From contig NZ_CP076022.1 of assembly GCF_018622995.1 (NCBI RefSeq), positions 620,001-684,000 on the forward strand: DNA of 64,000 bases. Direction: 5' to 3'. Shown piece by piece: positions 26,593-36,238 of the stretch. Within the stretch, counting starts at the first letter, position 1. Every line of letters begins with the position of its first letter. A model generated the notes under the pieces. It was not told the origin of the DNA. It did not search any database and worked only from the letters and a program-made list of their open reading frames with translations. The position numbers and the translations under genes are program-made. This DNA is from Arthrobacter jiangjiafuii (lineage in GTDB: Bacteria; Actinomycetota; Actinomycetes; Actinomycetales; Micrococcaceae).

Positions 26593-27087
26593 CTACTGGG
26601 CCAGGACCTGGCGGATGAACTGCTCGGTCCGGGACTGCAAGCCGTCGATCCGCTCCTTGATGACCACTTCGGGATCGGGATGGATGGGGGAGGGCTCAAC
26701 CTCGGCGCGCACGCTCTGGGTGCAGATGAAATCGGCGTGGATCAGGGTGCCTACCGAATTGCCGTTGCGGCCCGATGCTCCTGCCCTCCGCGCCACATAA
26801 AGGAACACTTCGTCCTTGGATTTCACGTCCTGGCACAGGGCGCACATGACCCGCCGGTTTTTGGGGGCGGCGATATCGGGAGCGCGCAGCAGCACGCCGA
26901 CAACCGACCCTTCAAAGGGCGCCAGCAGGTAGCCGCGCTTGGGCATTTTGTGATCCCGCCAGCCCAGCTGTTCCAGGTTCTCCCAGTCCAGGGATTCCAA
27001 GTCCTGGGGAAGGTTCAGTGCGGCAGTTTCCGAGCGGCTGGCATTAATGAAGGAGCGGCGGATCTCTGATTCGGTGAGCGGCTGCAT
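26593..27087 (-). CDS. FBP-domain (FusB-like treble-clef zinc finger) protein
   Basis: A 164-residue protein. The C-terminal half carries a four-cysteine-type zinc motif: VMCALCQDVKSKDEVFLYVARR, then HADFICTQ. This is the FBP domain seen in FusB-type proteins that bind elongation factor G; actinobacterial relatives are widespread and mostly uncharacterised. The ATG at 27087 with TGGAG upstream is preferred to the TTG one codon earlier. The gene stands alone, facing the dehydrogenase pseudogene. Fusidic acid resistance should not be assumed. Confidence 0.82.
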   Translation of the reverse strand: MQPLTESEIRRSFINASRSETAALNLPQDLESLDWENLEQLGWRDHKMPKRGYLLAPFEGSVVGVLLRAPDIAAPKNRRVMCALCQDVKSKDEVFLYVARRAGASGRNGNSVGTLIHADFICTQSVRAEVEPSPIHPDPEVVIKERIDGLQSRTEQFIRQVLAQ

Positions 27088-27209
27088 CAAACTCCAGTGG
27101 GCGGGTGCTGCTAGGCGATGGGCGCACCAAGTCTAGCAACCCGGCCTCCACCCCGGGTGGAACCGCCTGACCATCGGCAAGCACAAAAGCGATAGTGCAT
27201 AGACCCGGG

Positions 27210-27962
27210 TTAGTCCCGGAATTCCTCGCGAACCGGCTTTAGATGGAATGGGACGTCGTCGCCGGTGACCGCGGGGAAGTCGCAGGTGAATTCTCCGCGG
27301 TAGCCGAAGAGGAAACCGAACAGTGGATTCCTCACCTGCAGCTGGATGGTGAAGACCTGGCGGGCGTCGTCAAACGCCTCGTACAGATCCGCGCTGCCGG
27401 TCAGGAACCCCGGCACGGTGAAGCTGAGGGGACCCTCATGGAACCGCAGCGCTGTCGAGCGCAGATGCAGCGACCCGTCCTCACGCACCGCCAGCTGCAG
27501 ATCGGTGGCCAAGTGCTGGTGCGTGCCCAGATAGTCGACGACGGCGCCGCGGCCGGGGCTGTAGATCATCGTGGCGTCGAACCGCCGGCGCCTGCCGGGA
27601 CGGATGTCCAGGGTCCGGATGAACGTGACCGTGGGGCGGCCAAACCTGTCGATGTAGGGGTAGTTCTCGATGGTGAACGGCACATTGGTGCCCTGATCGG
27701 GGAAGAGGATGTTGCGGAACGCGCCGAACTTCAGGAATGGCACAGTCCACCACGCGCCACGGCGGACCTCGGCAAAAACACCGTTGCCTACGCAGGCATA
27801 ACCGGCGCCGGGATCCACTCCAAAGCGGCGCTGCAGCATCGGGTGCAATCGGTCAAAGTCGTCGCCGAGAGCCTGCCGGAAGACGGACTCCGATGTGGTG
27901 GCCGGCTGCGCCGGTTGTGCCGGTGCGCCGGTTTGGTTGCGCGCTGCGCTCGCGGTACTCAT
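27210..27962 (-). CDS. DUF4166 domain protein
   Basis: A 250-residue protein. After an Ala/Thr/Gln-rich leader, it shows the DUF4166 pattern: FDRLHPMLQRRFGVD, GVFAEVRRGAWWTVPFL, FTIENYPYIDRFGRPTVTFIR and, at the end, LFGFLFGYRGEFTCDF. The function is unknown. The ATG at 27962 overlaps the stop of the upstream SRPBCC-like gene by 4 bp (ATGA), so the two are translated together. DUF4166 proteins often sit beside saccharopine-dehydrogenase-like or SRPBCC proteins; here only the latter is present. Confidence 0.82.
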   Translation of the reverse strand: MSTASAARNQTGAPAQPAQPATTSESVFRQALGDDFDRLHPMLQRRFGVDPGAGYACVGNGVFAEVRRGAWWTVPFLKFGAFRNILFPDQGTNVPFTIENYPYIDRFGRPTVTFIRTLDIRPGRRRRFDATMIYSPGRGAVVDYLGTHQHLATDLQLAVREDGSLHLRSTALRFHEGPLSFTVPGFLTGSADLYEAFDDARQVFTIQLQVRNPLFGFLFGYRGEFTCDFPAVTGDDVPFHLKPVREEFRD

Positions 27963-28717
27963 GCCGGCTCCGGCAGCGTGGCCAGGTGCGAGGGCGCTTG
28001 GGAATTCCGCCGGTCCGTTGGGGAGCGGAGGCATCTGCCGGCCCGCGGCACACGGGGGCCGGCAGGAGCGCGCAGTACGGCGGCGAGCAGGGCGACGGCG
28101 GCCGGCAGGGCCGCTAGGACAGTGGTGACGCTTCGGTTGCGGGCGGCGGCTGTGAGCAGGGCAGCGGCGGCACCCATCCCGGCGGTGCGCGTGGCCGCAT
28201 CGACGAGCCACGCATTGCGGGCGGTTGCCGGATCAAGATCCTGTTCCGCCCATAGCCGCAGCCGGTCAAAGCTCAGGGCTGTGGCCCAGCCCAAGGCCGG
28301 TCGGATGAGGCGGGCATCGAGGACCGTTCCCAACAGGCCCCAACCCGGCTGGTAGGTGTAACCGGTGCTGAACCGGACACCGCCGTCGTACGGCTGGTAC
28401 CGCCAGTATCCGGAACCGGGCCCAATCGGTGAGAGAGCGTCGGCGGTGGTGAATTTCAGGACGGACGTGGCATGGCCGTCCGTGCCGGTCCGGGTGCCCA
28501 GCGAGGTCCCGGTGCCGGTGATGGTGTGGAACGGAAGCCGGAATTCGTAGCTGAACCGCTGCGTGCCGTCAGCCTCCGACCGGGTAGGACGAATGGCGGT
28601 GAATCGCAGGTCCCAGCGGGGGTGCAGCCCGGTGTCCTGGCTGAGCTGCCAGAGCCGGTCCATGTCAGCTGCAATTGGTATTTCAACGTAGATCTGCCCC
28701 GCGGCCCTTTTCCCCAT
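27959..28717 (-). CDS. SRPBCC-like protein with C-terminal membrane segments
   Basis: A 252-residue protein. The first 150 residues look like a START/SRPBCC ligand-binding fold (YVEIPIAADMDRLWQLSQDT, then PRWDLRF and FSYEFRLPF, and W-Y-P motifs), followed by a hydrophobic C-terminal region (VTTVLAALPAAVALLAAVLR) and a basic tail. The 4-bp overlap links it to the DUF4166 gene downstream. A lipid- or ligand-handling role is possible; the ligand is unknown. Confidence 0.65.
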   Translation of the reverse strand: MGKRAAGQIYVEIPIAADMDRLWQLSQDTGLHPRWDLRFTAIRPTRSEADGTQRFSYEFRLPFHTITGTGTSLGTRTGTDGHATSVLKFTTADALSPIGPGSGYWRYQPYDGGVRFSTGYTYQPGWGLLGTVLDARLIRPALGWATALSFDRLRLWAEQDLDPATARNAWLVDAATRTAGMGAAAALLTAAARNRSVTTVLAALPAAVALLAAVLRAPAGPRVPRAGRCLRSPTDRRNSQAPSHLATLPEPA

Positions 28718-28769
28718 GGCGGGAGCCTAACCCATCAACTGCGCCGGGAAGTGCAGCCGGCCCCCGGGT

Positions 28770-29216
28770 CTAAGTGACCGGCGGCTTGTCCTTTGATTCG
28801 TCCCAGCCGAGGTTGGTGGCCATCCGCTGCAGCACTGTCACCAGGGCCGTGTATTCCTCCTCGGAAATGTTTTCCGTGAGCTGTTCGCGGATGCGCTCGA
28901 CGGCGCCGCGCAGGTTTTCGAGGCTGCGGCGGCCCAGATCCGTGAGCTGGTACTGGCCATCGTCCAACGCAACCCATTCGCTTTCGCGCAGTTCCTCGAT
29001 GAGTTCCACTGAGGTGCCGGTTTCGACGACGGGAAAGAACGGTTTCAAGCCGTCGGTGAGCTGCTTTTCCGTGGCCGGACCGTCGGTCAGCAGGTTCATC
29101 ATCTGCCACTGCCGCCGGGTAACGCCGTGTTCTTCGAAACTGGAGCCGAATTCGTCATCTACCAGTTGGTCTACAAGCTTGAGCCAGAATCCGATGGGAC
29201 GTTCGTCAGTAGCCAT
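28770..29216 (-). CDS. MarR family transcriptional regulator
   Basis: A 148-residue winged-helix protein. HGVTRRQWQMMNLLTDGPATEKQLTDGL is the DNA-binding helix pair and the following LIEELRESEWVALDDGQYQLTDLGRRS forms the wing region. The ATG at 29216 is chosen over an upstream frame extension. It lies directly upstream, on the same strand, of the SRPBCC/DUF4166 pair, with a 52-bp gap, so it may regulate them. The ligand is unknown. Confidence 0.85.
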   Translation of the reverse strand: MATDERPIGFWLKLVDQLVDDEFGSSFEEHGVTRRQWQMMNLLTDGPATEKQLTDGLKPFFPVVETGTSVELIEELRESEWVALDDGQYQLTDLGRRSLENLRGAVERIREQLTENISEEEYTALVTVLQRMATNLGWDESKDKPPVT

Positions 29217-29323
29217 TCCCCCACTGTACAAATCAAACGGGGTGCTGGGAATGGCCCGCTGGCGGCGTCTGAGGGGACCGCCATTCTCCAGGGAGGAGGG
29301 CGTCGTTCCCCCGGGGAGTGAAG

Positions 29324-29581
29324 TCAGAGCAGGGCACGGGTGCCGCAGCGGGAGCAGGGGCCGGACCGCGCCAGATCCAGGCACACCACGCAAACCGGGA
29401 GCTGGCCGTTGTCATCACGCAGTGGACGGTTGGGCATCGGCTTGCCGCAAAACGGGACGGGCCGCCGGGCATGGTGCATGGCACGGCGCTTGCAGGGCGT
29501 GCAGAAGATATGCACCAGGTCATCTTCATCCTTCGGCCGGACATTCAAAGGGCGTATAAGAGTGGATTCCTGAGTGCTCAT
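29324..29581 (-). CDS. Small zinc-ribbon-like protein
   Basis: An 85-residue protein with six conserved-looking cysteines: FCTPCKRR, PFCGKP and CVVCLDLARSGPCSRCG. The spacing fits one or two zinc-binding sites. The ATG at 29581 has an AGGAAAGGA site upstream. I cannot name a family. Just downstream on the same strand is the MarR gene, after a 107-bp gap. Confidence 0.6.
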   Translation of the reverse strand: MSTQESTLIRPLNVRPKDEDDLVHIFCTPCKRRAMHHARRPVPFCGKPMPNRPLRDDNGQLPVCVVCLDLARSGPCSRCGTRALL

Positions 29582-29859
29582 GTTCCTTTCCTGATGACAG
29601 CACGGAAAAACACGCAGCCAGCCAGACAAACTGACTGTTTTCCAGATTAATCGTGCCGCTGAGGGGCTCCGATCCGGGGCAGCCCTGCGGTCCCTTGCAA
29701 TTCCTTGCAGCTAAGCGGATTGCGCAGGTTCCGCCGCACAGGAAGGTGCCCAAATTCATACGGTGACGCCGGCATGAAACCCGGCTGTGCCCTGTGGATC
29801 CGGAACCAGCCGGACGACCTGCCGTCTGACCTGATACCTGCCGCGTGGGAGCTGCTGCG

Positions 29860-32800
29860 TCAGTCGAGCAGGGCCCGGATATCGTCGGCGGTGAGCGCGG
29901 AACTGAACACGGCGTCGTCGTCCATCACTGAACTGAACAGCTTGGCCTTCTGCTCCTTGAGGGCCATGACCTTTTCCTCGATGGTGCCGCGGGCGACCAT
30001 CCGGTAGACCATCACATTGCGGGTCTGCCCGATCCGGTGGGTGCGGTCCACTGCCTGCGATTCCGCGGCGGGGTTCCACCACGGGTCAAGCAGGAACACG
30101 TAGTCGGCCTCGGTCAGGTTCAGGCCGAAGCCGCCGGCCTTGAGGCTGATCAGGAAGACCGGCGCCTTGCCGTCCTTGAACGAGTTGATGACGTCGCCAC
30201 GGTTGCGGGTGGAGCCGTCCAGATAGGCATACGGAATGCCTGCCGCGTCCAGCCGCTCGGCGGCCTTCTTGAGGAAGGAGGTGAACTGGCTGAAGATAAG
30301 CGCCCGGTGCCCCTCGGCGGTGACGTCTTCGAGCTGTTCGAAGAGCGCGTCGAGTTTGGCTGAGGGGACGCCGGCGTAGTCCTCGTCCACCAGCGAGGCA
30401 TCCAGGCTCAGCATCCGGAGCAGGGTCAGGGAGCGGAAGACGATCATCCGGTTGCGGTCCAGATCTTTGATCAGGCCCATCAGCTTCTGCCGCTCGCGCT
30501 GCAGATGCATCTCGTAGATCTTGCGGTGCTTGGGGCTCAGCTCCACTTCGAGGACCTGTTCCTGCTTCTCGGGCAGGTCCTTGGCCACGGCTTCCTTGGT
30601 GCGCCGCATCAGCAGCGGGCGGATCCGGCGCCGCATCCGGGCGAGCAGCTTGGCATCTTCGCCGCGCTCGATGGGCCGCTGGTATTCCTCGATGAATTTG
30701 CGGGCCGACGGGAACAGCCCCGGTGCCACGATGGCGAACAGGCTCCACAGTTCGAGCAGGTTGTTTTCCATGGGCGTACCGGTGATCGCCAGCTTGAACG
30801 GCGCTTGCAGGTCCCTGGCGCACTGGTGGGCTCGGGTGGTCCTGTTCTTGACGAACTGCGCCTCGTCCAGGATCAGCCCGTCCCATTCCAGATTGCGGTA
30901 GGAGGCAAAGTCCAGCCGGAAGACCGCATAGGAGGTGATGACGATGTCGGCGTCAGCGGTCAGGTCGGCCAGCGGGACCTTGGATTTGGCGGTGGTGTCG
31001 GGGATGGCCACCGCACGCAGGCCCGGCGTGAAGCGGGCCGCTTCGGAGAGCCAGTTGGGCACCACCGAGGTGGGCGCGACGACAAGGAAGGGGCGGCGCG
31101 GGGCCGAGACTCCTTCCAGAGCGGGGGCGGCGCCGTCGTCGGCAGCCTCACCCGGAGCGGAAGCGGCACCGAGAAGCGCGGCGCCGTCGTCGGCCTGTTG
31201 GCGGGCGTGCGCCAGCAGCGCCAGGGTCTGCAGGGTTTTGCCCAGTCCCATATCGTCGGCCAGGATGCCGCCCAGCCCGTGCTGCCAGAGGAAGGCGAGC
31301 CAGTTGAATCCTTCGGCCTGATAGGGGCGCAGTTCGGCCTTGAGCCCGCTGGGCAGCGGCACCGGTGCCACTGATTCCAGCTCCAGCAGCCCGGTCACCG
31401 AAGCCCGCCAGGCGGCGGCCTGCTCGGTTTCTTCGGCCAGTTCCTCCAGCTCGGACCACAATCCGGCCTGGTACCGGCTGATGGTCATTTCGCCGGTTTC
31501 CCATTCCTGCAGGCCTTCGGCTTCCTCGAGCAGGGCATGCAATTGGGCGAATTCCGGCCGGTCCAGGGCCAGGTAGGTGCGGTCGGGCAGGAGCAGTTTG
31601 GTCTTGCCCTGGGACAGGGCCTTGAACACATCGGCGAAGGGCACGAGGCGGCCGTCCACCGTGATCATGATGCCCAGATCGAACCAGTCCCGCCGCTCGG
31701 TTTCCACCGTGGTGATGCGAAGCTCAGGGACGCTGGTGAGCTCGCGGTAATTGTGCCGCTCACCGATGACGTCCACCCGGACGCCGTCGACCTTTTCGAT
31801 CTTGGGCAGCAGATACTCGGTGAACTCGGCGGTATCGATGCCCGAGTAGGAGCGGCTGCGCGGCACTGATCCGAGGGCCTTGCCCACGTTGGTCAGCAGT
31901 TCCGCTTCAGCAGCCACATCACGGTAGTCCGCGGCCGGATCTGGACGGGTGCCGAGCGGGAAGCGCGTGATGTCACCGCCCTGCCGGTACTCCCATTCCC
32001 AGTCCAGGAACAGCTCGTCCTCCGGCTGGAAGGACGCCGTGAGCACCAGCAGCGGCGGGGAGATTTCGGGGAATTCCACCGAATTGTCGCTGCTGGTCAC
32101 CGGCAGGACCTGGCGGAGCTTGGGGTAGAACTTCTCCAGGAAGAGGGGTGCATCGCCTTCCGGGATCATGACGGGGGCGCCCTTCAACAGCAGCCCCTTG
32201 TCCTGGTCGGTGAGCGGCCGGGCGGTGGGAGCCAGGGCGATGACGTTCTCGGGGCTCCGCACATAGATTCCGTGCCCGGCGACCAATCCGGCCGCGTCGG
32301 TGGGATAGGGGTGGCCGTCGATTTCCAGCACCGGCAGCAGCTGCAGGGGGCCGGGGCCGTCGGCTTCGGCGGCGCGGATGTCCAGGGACAGGGTGGCCCG
32401 CTTTCCGAGCTGCACCGTGGTGTCCTTTTTGGTGCCGACGAACTCAACACCGATGCGCCGGGCCTCTTCCAGGAGCTGCCACAGCAGGGGGTTGGAGAAG
32501 TCGTCCAGGTAGAGCCAGGAATCGTTCTGGCCGAAGTAGCTCACACCGTTGGAGCGGTGCAGGGCAGGGAACTGGGAGAACCAGCGGTGCTGTTCAGGAT
32601 TCAGTTTCAGCCCGTAGGTCTGGTACGCGATGTTGCTCCAGGCCAGGTTGTTCTTGACCCAGTTGCCCTTGGTATTGCGGACCACGGGACGGACCCCCAG
32701 CCGGAAGGCGGTGGCCCGGTGCGCGCTGCGCGGTGCGGGAGTTCCCCAGCGGGTGCCGATTCCGGCGTCGGACGGGCGTAGTTCGAATTGCAGGGCCAAC

Positions 32801-33237
32801 GGGGTTGCCGCCGCAGGAGTGCCGGTCAGTGCACCCAGGTCTGCGTCGATCAGGGTCTGCAGTGATTCCTGCCAGGCAGGAACTGCCGTTTTGCCGGGGA
32901 TGCCCGGGCGGATGAACTCCTGCCGCGCGATCAGGTGGTCGGTGTTGCTCTGCAGCGCGACGGCGGCGACGTGCTTGCAGTCAAACCCCACCGGGCAGCT
33001 GCAGTGGTTGTCCAGGAGCCGGTAGTCGCCCTGCCGTTTTTCACCCAGCTGCAGCATGGTGCGGTACGGAACGGAGGAATGCCCCCGGACCTTGGCCCGC
33101 AGCACTTCGGCTTGCGGATCCCACTCCATCGTGTCCACCGCGCCGCCTTTGGCGTAGGTCTGGCCGCGTTGAAAGGCGGCGCCGCCCACGACGCGGATGA
33201 TGTCGGTGACATCGATCAGAGGCGGTGAGGAAGGCAT
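29860..33237 (-). CDS. SNF2 family helicase with N-terminal SWIM zinc finger
   Basis: A 1125-residue protein. A SWIM motif is near residues 79-89 (CSCPVGFDCKH). After a long middle domain, the SNF2 ATPase core follows: ILADDMGLGKTLQTLALL (Walker A), ILDEAQFVKNR (Walker B region) and TGTPMENNLLELWSLF, with the second lobe ending YVFLLDPWWNPAAESQAVDR and RIGQTRNVMVYRMVARGTIEEK. Such bacterial SNF2 proteins are DNA translocases with roles in repair or transcription. It is an isolated, monocistronic gene. Confidence 0.92.
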   Translation of the reverse strand: MPSSPPLIDVTDIIRVVGGAAFQRGQTYAKGGAVDTMEWDPQAEVLRAKVRGHSSVPYRTMLQLGEKRQGDYRLLDNHCSCPVGFDCKHVAAVALQSNTDHLIARQEFIRPGIPGKTAVPAWQESLQTLIDADLGALTGTPAAATPLALQFELRPSDAGIGTRWGTPAPRSAHRATAFRLGVRPVVRNTKGNWVKNNLAWSNIAYQTYGLKLNPEQHRWFSQFPALHRSNGVSYFGQNDSWLYLDDFSNPLLWQLLEEARRIGVEFVGTKKDTTVQLGKRATLSLDIRAAEADGPGPLQLLPVLEIDGHPYPTDAAGLVAGHGIYVRSPENVIALAPTARPLTDQDKGLLLKGAPVMIPEGDAPLFLEKFYPKLRQVLPVTSSDNSVEFPEISPPLLVLTASFQPEDELFLDWEWEYRQGGDITRFPLGTRPDPAADYRDVAAEAELLTNVGKALGSVPRSRSYSGIDTAEFTEYLLPKIEKVDGVRVDVIGERHNYRELTSVPELRITTVETERRDWFDLGIMITVDGRLVPFADVFKALSQGKTKLLLPDRTYLALDRPEFAQLHALLEEAEGLQEWETGEMTISRYQAGLWSELEELAEETEQAAAWRASVTGLLELESVAPVPLPSGLKAELRPYQAEGFNWLAFLWQHGLGGILADDMGLGKTLQTLALLAHARQQADDGAALLGAASAPGEAADDGAAPALEGVSAPRRPFLVVAPTSVVPNWLSEAARFTPGLRAVAIPDTTAKSKVPLADLTADADIVITSYAVFRLDFASYRNLEWDGLILDEAQFVKNRTTRAHQCARDLQAPFKLAITGTPMENNLLELWSLFAIVAPGLFPSARKFIEEYQRPIERGEDAKLLARMRRRIRPLLMRRTKEAVAKDLPEKQEQVLEVELSPKHRKIYEMHLQRERQKLMGLIKDLDRNRMIVFRSLTLLRMLSLDASLVDEDYAGVPSAKLDALFEQLEDVTAEGHRALIFSQFTSFLKKAAERLDAAGIPYAYLDGSTRNRGDVINSFKDGKAPVFLISLKAGGFGLNLTEADYVFLLDPWWNPAAESQAVDRTHRIGQTRNVMVYRMVARGTIEEKVMALKEQKAKLFSSVMDDDAVFSSALTADDIRALLD

Positions 33238-33389
33238 GTTTTTATCGTCTCACGCACTCCCGACACTTCCGCGACTGATGTCTGGGACTGCGGATCCATG
33301 ACACCCCAGCTTGGTTCCTGCAAACCTCGGGTAGAACCGCTAGCATCTGAGGAGCGCAGATCACAATGGAGTGGTCTGCGTCTTTCCTG

Positions 33390-34619
33390 TCACTTCCTGC
33401 GGTCCGCCGATTCGGTTGATCCGGCCTTGGCACAGGCGGCGGTGACGAAAGCGTAGACCGAACGGGTGAACTCCTCGTCGGGTTTCAGCAGCAGCTGCCC
33501 CGACCACTCTCCTGCCGTGATATCCACCGGCAGCCTGGTGCCTGCCTTGTCTTCCGCGATGGCGTGGGGATCGCAGCGCGCCGGCAGGACAGACACCTCC
33601 ACCACTGAGGCAGAGCCCGTGCCCGCAATGGATAGATTCCGGGGCCAGGGCTGCTCCGGGTCCTCCGTCAGCAAGGTTGTTCCGCGGATGCCGTTTAGCT
33701 CCATGTCCCCGCTGTTTCCGGTCGGGACTACGGAAAGGCGGACGACGGCGGTCCTCTGGTCCGGGGCGACGTCCAATTCGCCAGGGAGGCTTAGCTCCGC
33801 CACCTCGCGTGCCGCTTGCCCCAGACAATCCTGGTGTTGCAGCGAGGAAAGAACTTCATGGGGATCCGTTGCCGGAAACTGATGCTCCGCTCCGTCCAGC
33901 GTTAGGAACACTATTGGCTGCGGGGACGGGGACGGGGACGGGGACGGGGACGGGGACGGGGACGGACGTGGCGGTGGAGTTGGGGCCGGGGCAGGGGAGG
34001 GTGCCGGGACCGGGGAGGGCGCCCGGGGTGCGGACGGCGCCGTGGTTGGGGATTTACGCGGCGATGCTCCCGGGTCTGCTGCTGCCTGGCCGCAGTTGGC
34101 TGCCGTTAGCGGAACAGGCAGGGCCACAGTTGCGCCGGAACGCAGGACGCTTGATCCCGAAGGACCGGGAGTCCAGAAGGGCATGCCGTCAAAAAGCGGC
34201 GTGGCGAGCTTGGCCGCCGTAATGGAAACCGGTGCTGCAGTCCCGTTGAAAACACGAATGCTGATGATGCGCTCGCCGATGTTCAGCCTCATGGCGTTGA
34301 GGCTGACGGTGATGCCACCGTCTGGTGAGGGCGAGGCTGACGGCCTGGATGAGGGCGGCAAGGACGGCGAGGACGACGGCGGCGATGAGTCCGACGGCCA
34401 GGGCTCGGGCGTGGGGGACGGCGCAGGCAGCGACTGCGTGACTGTCCCGGGCGCAGGCTCCGAAGGTTCCCCTTGCGTGCATGCTGCCATCGCCAGGGCC
34501 AAGCAGCCGGCAATCAGCAGCCCGCTCAACCGGCTCGCGGGGCGCCGTTGTTTTCCCGTAGAGCGGGTCTTACGTGCTCTGACTTGATCTTTGCATTGAT
34601 CGCTGCCGGGACATGGCAT
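33390..34619 (-). CDS. Pro/Ser-rich lipoprotein
   Basis: A 409-residue exported protein starting at ATG 34619, with a basic N-terminus (QRRPASRLSG) and a lipobox at LAMAAC, so Cys about 37 would be the lipidated residue. Two Ser/Pro-rich linkers separate three globular-looking portions; the second linker is coded by a hexanucleotide repeat (33922-33963). The final part has several well-conserved-looking beta segments (VVRLSVVPTGNSGDMELNGI). The family is not recognised; it is anchored outside the membrane. Confidence 0.75.
   Translation of the reverse strand: MPCPGSDQCKDQVRARKTRSTGKQRRPASRLSGLLIAGCLALAMAACTQGEPSEPAPGTVTQSLPAPSPTPEPWPSDSSPPSSSPSLPPSSRPSASPSPDGGITVSLNAMRLNIGERIISIRVFNGTAAPVSITAAKLATPLFDGMPFWTPGPSGSSVLRSGATVALPVPLTAANCGQAAADPGASPRKSPTTAPSAPRAPSPVPAPSPAPAPTPPPRPSPSPSPSPSPSPSPQPIVFLTLDGAEHQFPATDPHEVLSSLQHQDCLGQAAREVAELSLPGELDVAPDQRTAVVRLSVVPTGNSGDMELNGIRGTTLLTEDPEQPWPRNLSIAGTGSASVVEVSVLPARCDPHAIAEDKAGTRLPVDITAGEWSGQLLLKPDEEFTRSVYAFVTAACAKAGSTESADRRK
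33922..33963 (+). repeat. Hexanucleotide repeat (GGGGAC)7
   Basis: Seven perfect units, reading GTCCCC on the coding (minus) strand and giving Pro-Ser dipeptides in the second linker of the lipoprotein. Because the unit is six bases, copy-number change would lengthen or shorten the linker without shifting the frame. Confidence 0.9.
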
Positions 34620-34696
34620 GGGTGCATAGTAGATCCAAGGCCGCATCCGGAACAGCAGAATCTATGGAATTGCTCCGGGCCCCAAACATTTGATCG

Positions 34697-36187
34697 TCAG
34701 AATGGTGGAGGATCCGACTCGTACCCCTCGGGAACGGGAGAGCCCACTGGTGCTGGAGCAGAGCCTGGTGCAGTGGCGGGCGGTTTCGGAATTCCTGGCG
34801 GTTTCGAAACCAAGGCGAGGTGCGGATCGGTGCGGTAGGTCCGCCCACCCGGTGAGGTCCACTCGATAATCCCCGCTTCCGGTTGGCAGGCCTTCCAGAA
34901 CCCTTCGGTTTTGAACATGTGGTGCCGCCGGCAGAGGTGCTCGAGATTGTCGTGATCGGTTTTCCCGCCCTGCGCCCAGGGTCGGGTGTGGTCGATCTCG
35001 GAGATCACGGCGTTCGACCGGCACCCCGGGAACCGGCAGGTTCCGTCCCGTGCGCGCAGCCAGCGCTGAAGTCCGGCCGGGATCTTTCGTCGTCGGCCCA
35101 CCCTCAGGATTTCCTCAGTCTCGGGATCCCGTTCGACCGGTGTCCATTTCGCTGCTTCCCGGGCCATCCGGCGGGCGGTTTCCGGGCTGATGGGTCCGTA
35201 ACCATGCAACTCTGCCGGCTGTTCGTCCGCGCCGAAGAGGGTTTCGGCGTTGATCAGCACCAGGATCTCGCCCCGTGCCCGGTTGCTGTTGGTCTTTCCG
35301 CCGCCGCTGGGGGTTTTGCCGCACGAGGTATCCCGGTCGTCATGGTCCAGCAGCAGGTCCTCGAGAATGTCTGCCCGCAACTGATCCACCATCCGCGGGT
35401 CCCCGGCGGACTGCTCACCCCGGGCGGCCTTCGAAAGCTGAGTGAAGATCGCTTGCGCCTTCTCCGCGGGCAGGAACGCCGAGAGCCAGGACATTCCGTC
35501 ACAGCCCGGGTCCAGCACCACGCGGCGCTTCTCAAACGCCGTGCGTTGCCGTTTCTGAATCGTCTCCGGATATTTGTTCTCCCGCAGCCGCCGGGCCTTG
35601 ACCCGGAACTGGGAACCCGTCTGCCCCGCAACCGCCACCGCCAACAGTTCCGCTTCGAAGCCCGGCAGTTCACCGGCGGGAATGTTCTGGGACTGATCCA
35701 ACACCGCCTGAACATGTCCGTAGCTCAGCGCCCCGGACTCGAGTTTCGCGAGCGTGGCGGAGTGCGTGTCACAGAGGGTTCCGGCTTCGTTCATCCGCAT
35801 GGCAGCGGTGCCCGTGGGGACCCCGAGGATGGTCGCGGCTTCCTCGGCGGCGAGACTGAACGCCAAACCCGGCTCGAGTTTCCCTGATGCGAAGAACATT
35901 TCGTCCCGGAAGATGCCCTCGATCCGGTGCAGGACTTTGGCCTGCTGCGCCTGCACCCACCTGCCCAGCTGATCCAGCCGGGTCAACACCACCCCTGCCT
36001 GGTCCTGATCCAGAATTTCGACGCCCTGCAGGACCAAGGATCCGGTGAAGGAATCCAGGCCGGCGTCGAAAACCGACCGGCTGCGCTGCGCCGCGGTCGC
36101 GCCCGCCCCGCCACAACCGCCGTCGGCCCCACCGCCGCCGTCGTCGCCGCCGGCCTCGTTGCCGGGAAAAGTCCTGTCCTGATCCAT
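34697..36187 (-). CDS. DUF222/HNH endonuclease (13E12 repeat family)
   Basis: A 496-residue protein with a long helical DUF222 region (residues about 40-340) and a C-terminal HNH nuclease: CRFPGCRSNAVISEIDHTRPWAQGG, then HLCRRHHMFK. This layout is the actinobacterial 13E12-type HNH family, which is multi-copy in many genomes and linked with mobile DNA. The N-terminus is acidic and Gly-rich. A hairpin and a 26-bp tandem array lie upstream of its ATG. No partner gene is evident. Confidence 0.88.
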   Translation of the reverse strand: MDQDRTFPGNEAGGDDGGGGADGGCGGAGATAAQRSRSVFDAGLDSFTGSLVLQGVEILDQDQAGVVLTRLDQLGRWVQAQQAKVLHRIEGIFRDEMFFASGKLEPGLAFSLAAEEAATILGVPTGTAAMRMNEAGTLCDTHSATLAKLESGALSYGHVQAVLDQSQNIPAGELPGFEAELLAVAVAGQTGSQFRVKARRLRENKYPETIQKRQRTAFEKRRVVLDPGCDGMSWLSAFLPAEKAQAIFTQLSKAARGEQSAGDPRMVDQLRADILEDLLLDHDDRDTSCGKTPSGGGKTNSNRARGEILVLINAETLFGADEQPAELHGYGPISPETARRMAREAAKWTPVERDPETEEILRVGRRRKIPAGLQRWLRARDGTCRFPGCRSNAVISEIDHTRPWAQGGKTDHDNLEHLCRRHHMFKTEGFWKACQPEAGIIEWTSPGGRTYRTDPHLALVSKPPGIPKPPATAPGSAPAPVGSPVPEGYESDPPPF

Positions 36188-36238
36188 GTCTTCAGGCTTT
36201 CATCTGCCTCTGACATTTCCGGGTCAAAATCAGCCCAA

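Noticed and set aside
26593-27087. Fusidic acid resistance gene
   Set aside because: Only the FBP zinc domain is shared with FusB; actinobacterial homologs are widespread and unproven as resistance proteins.
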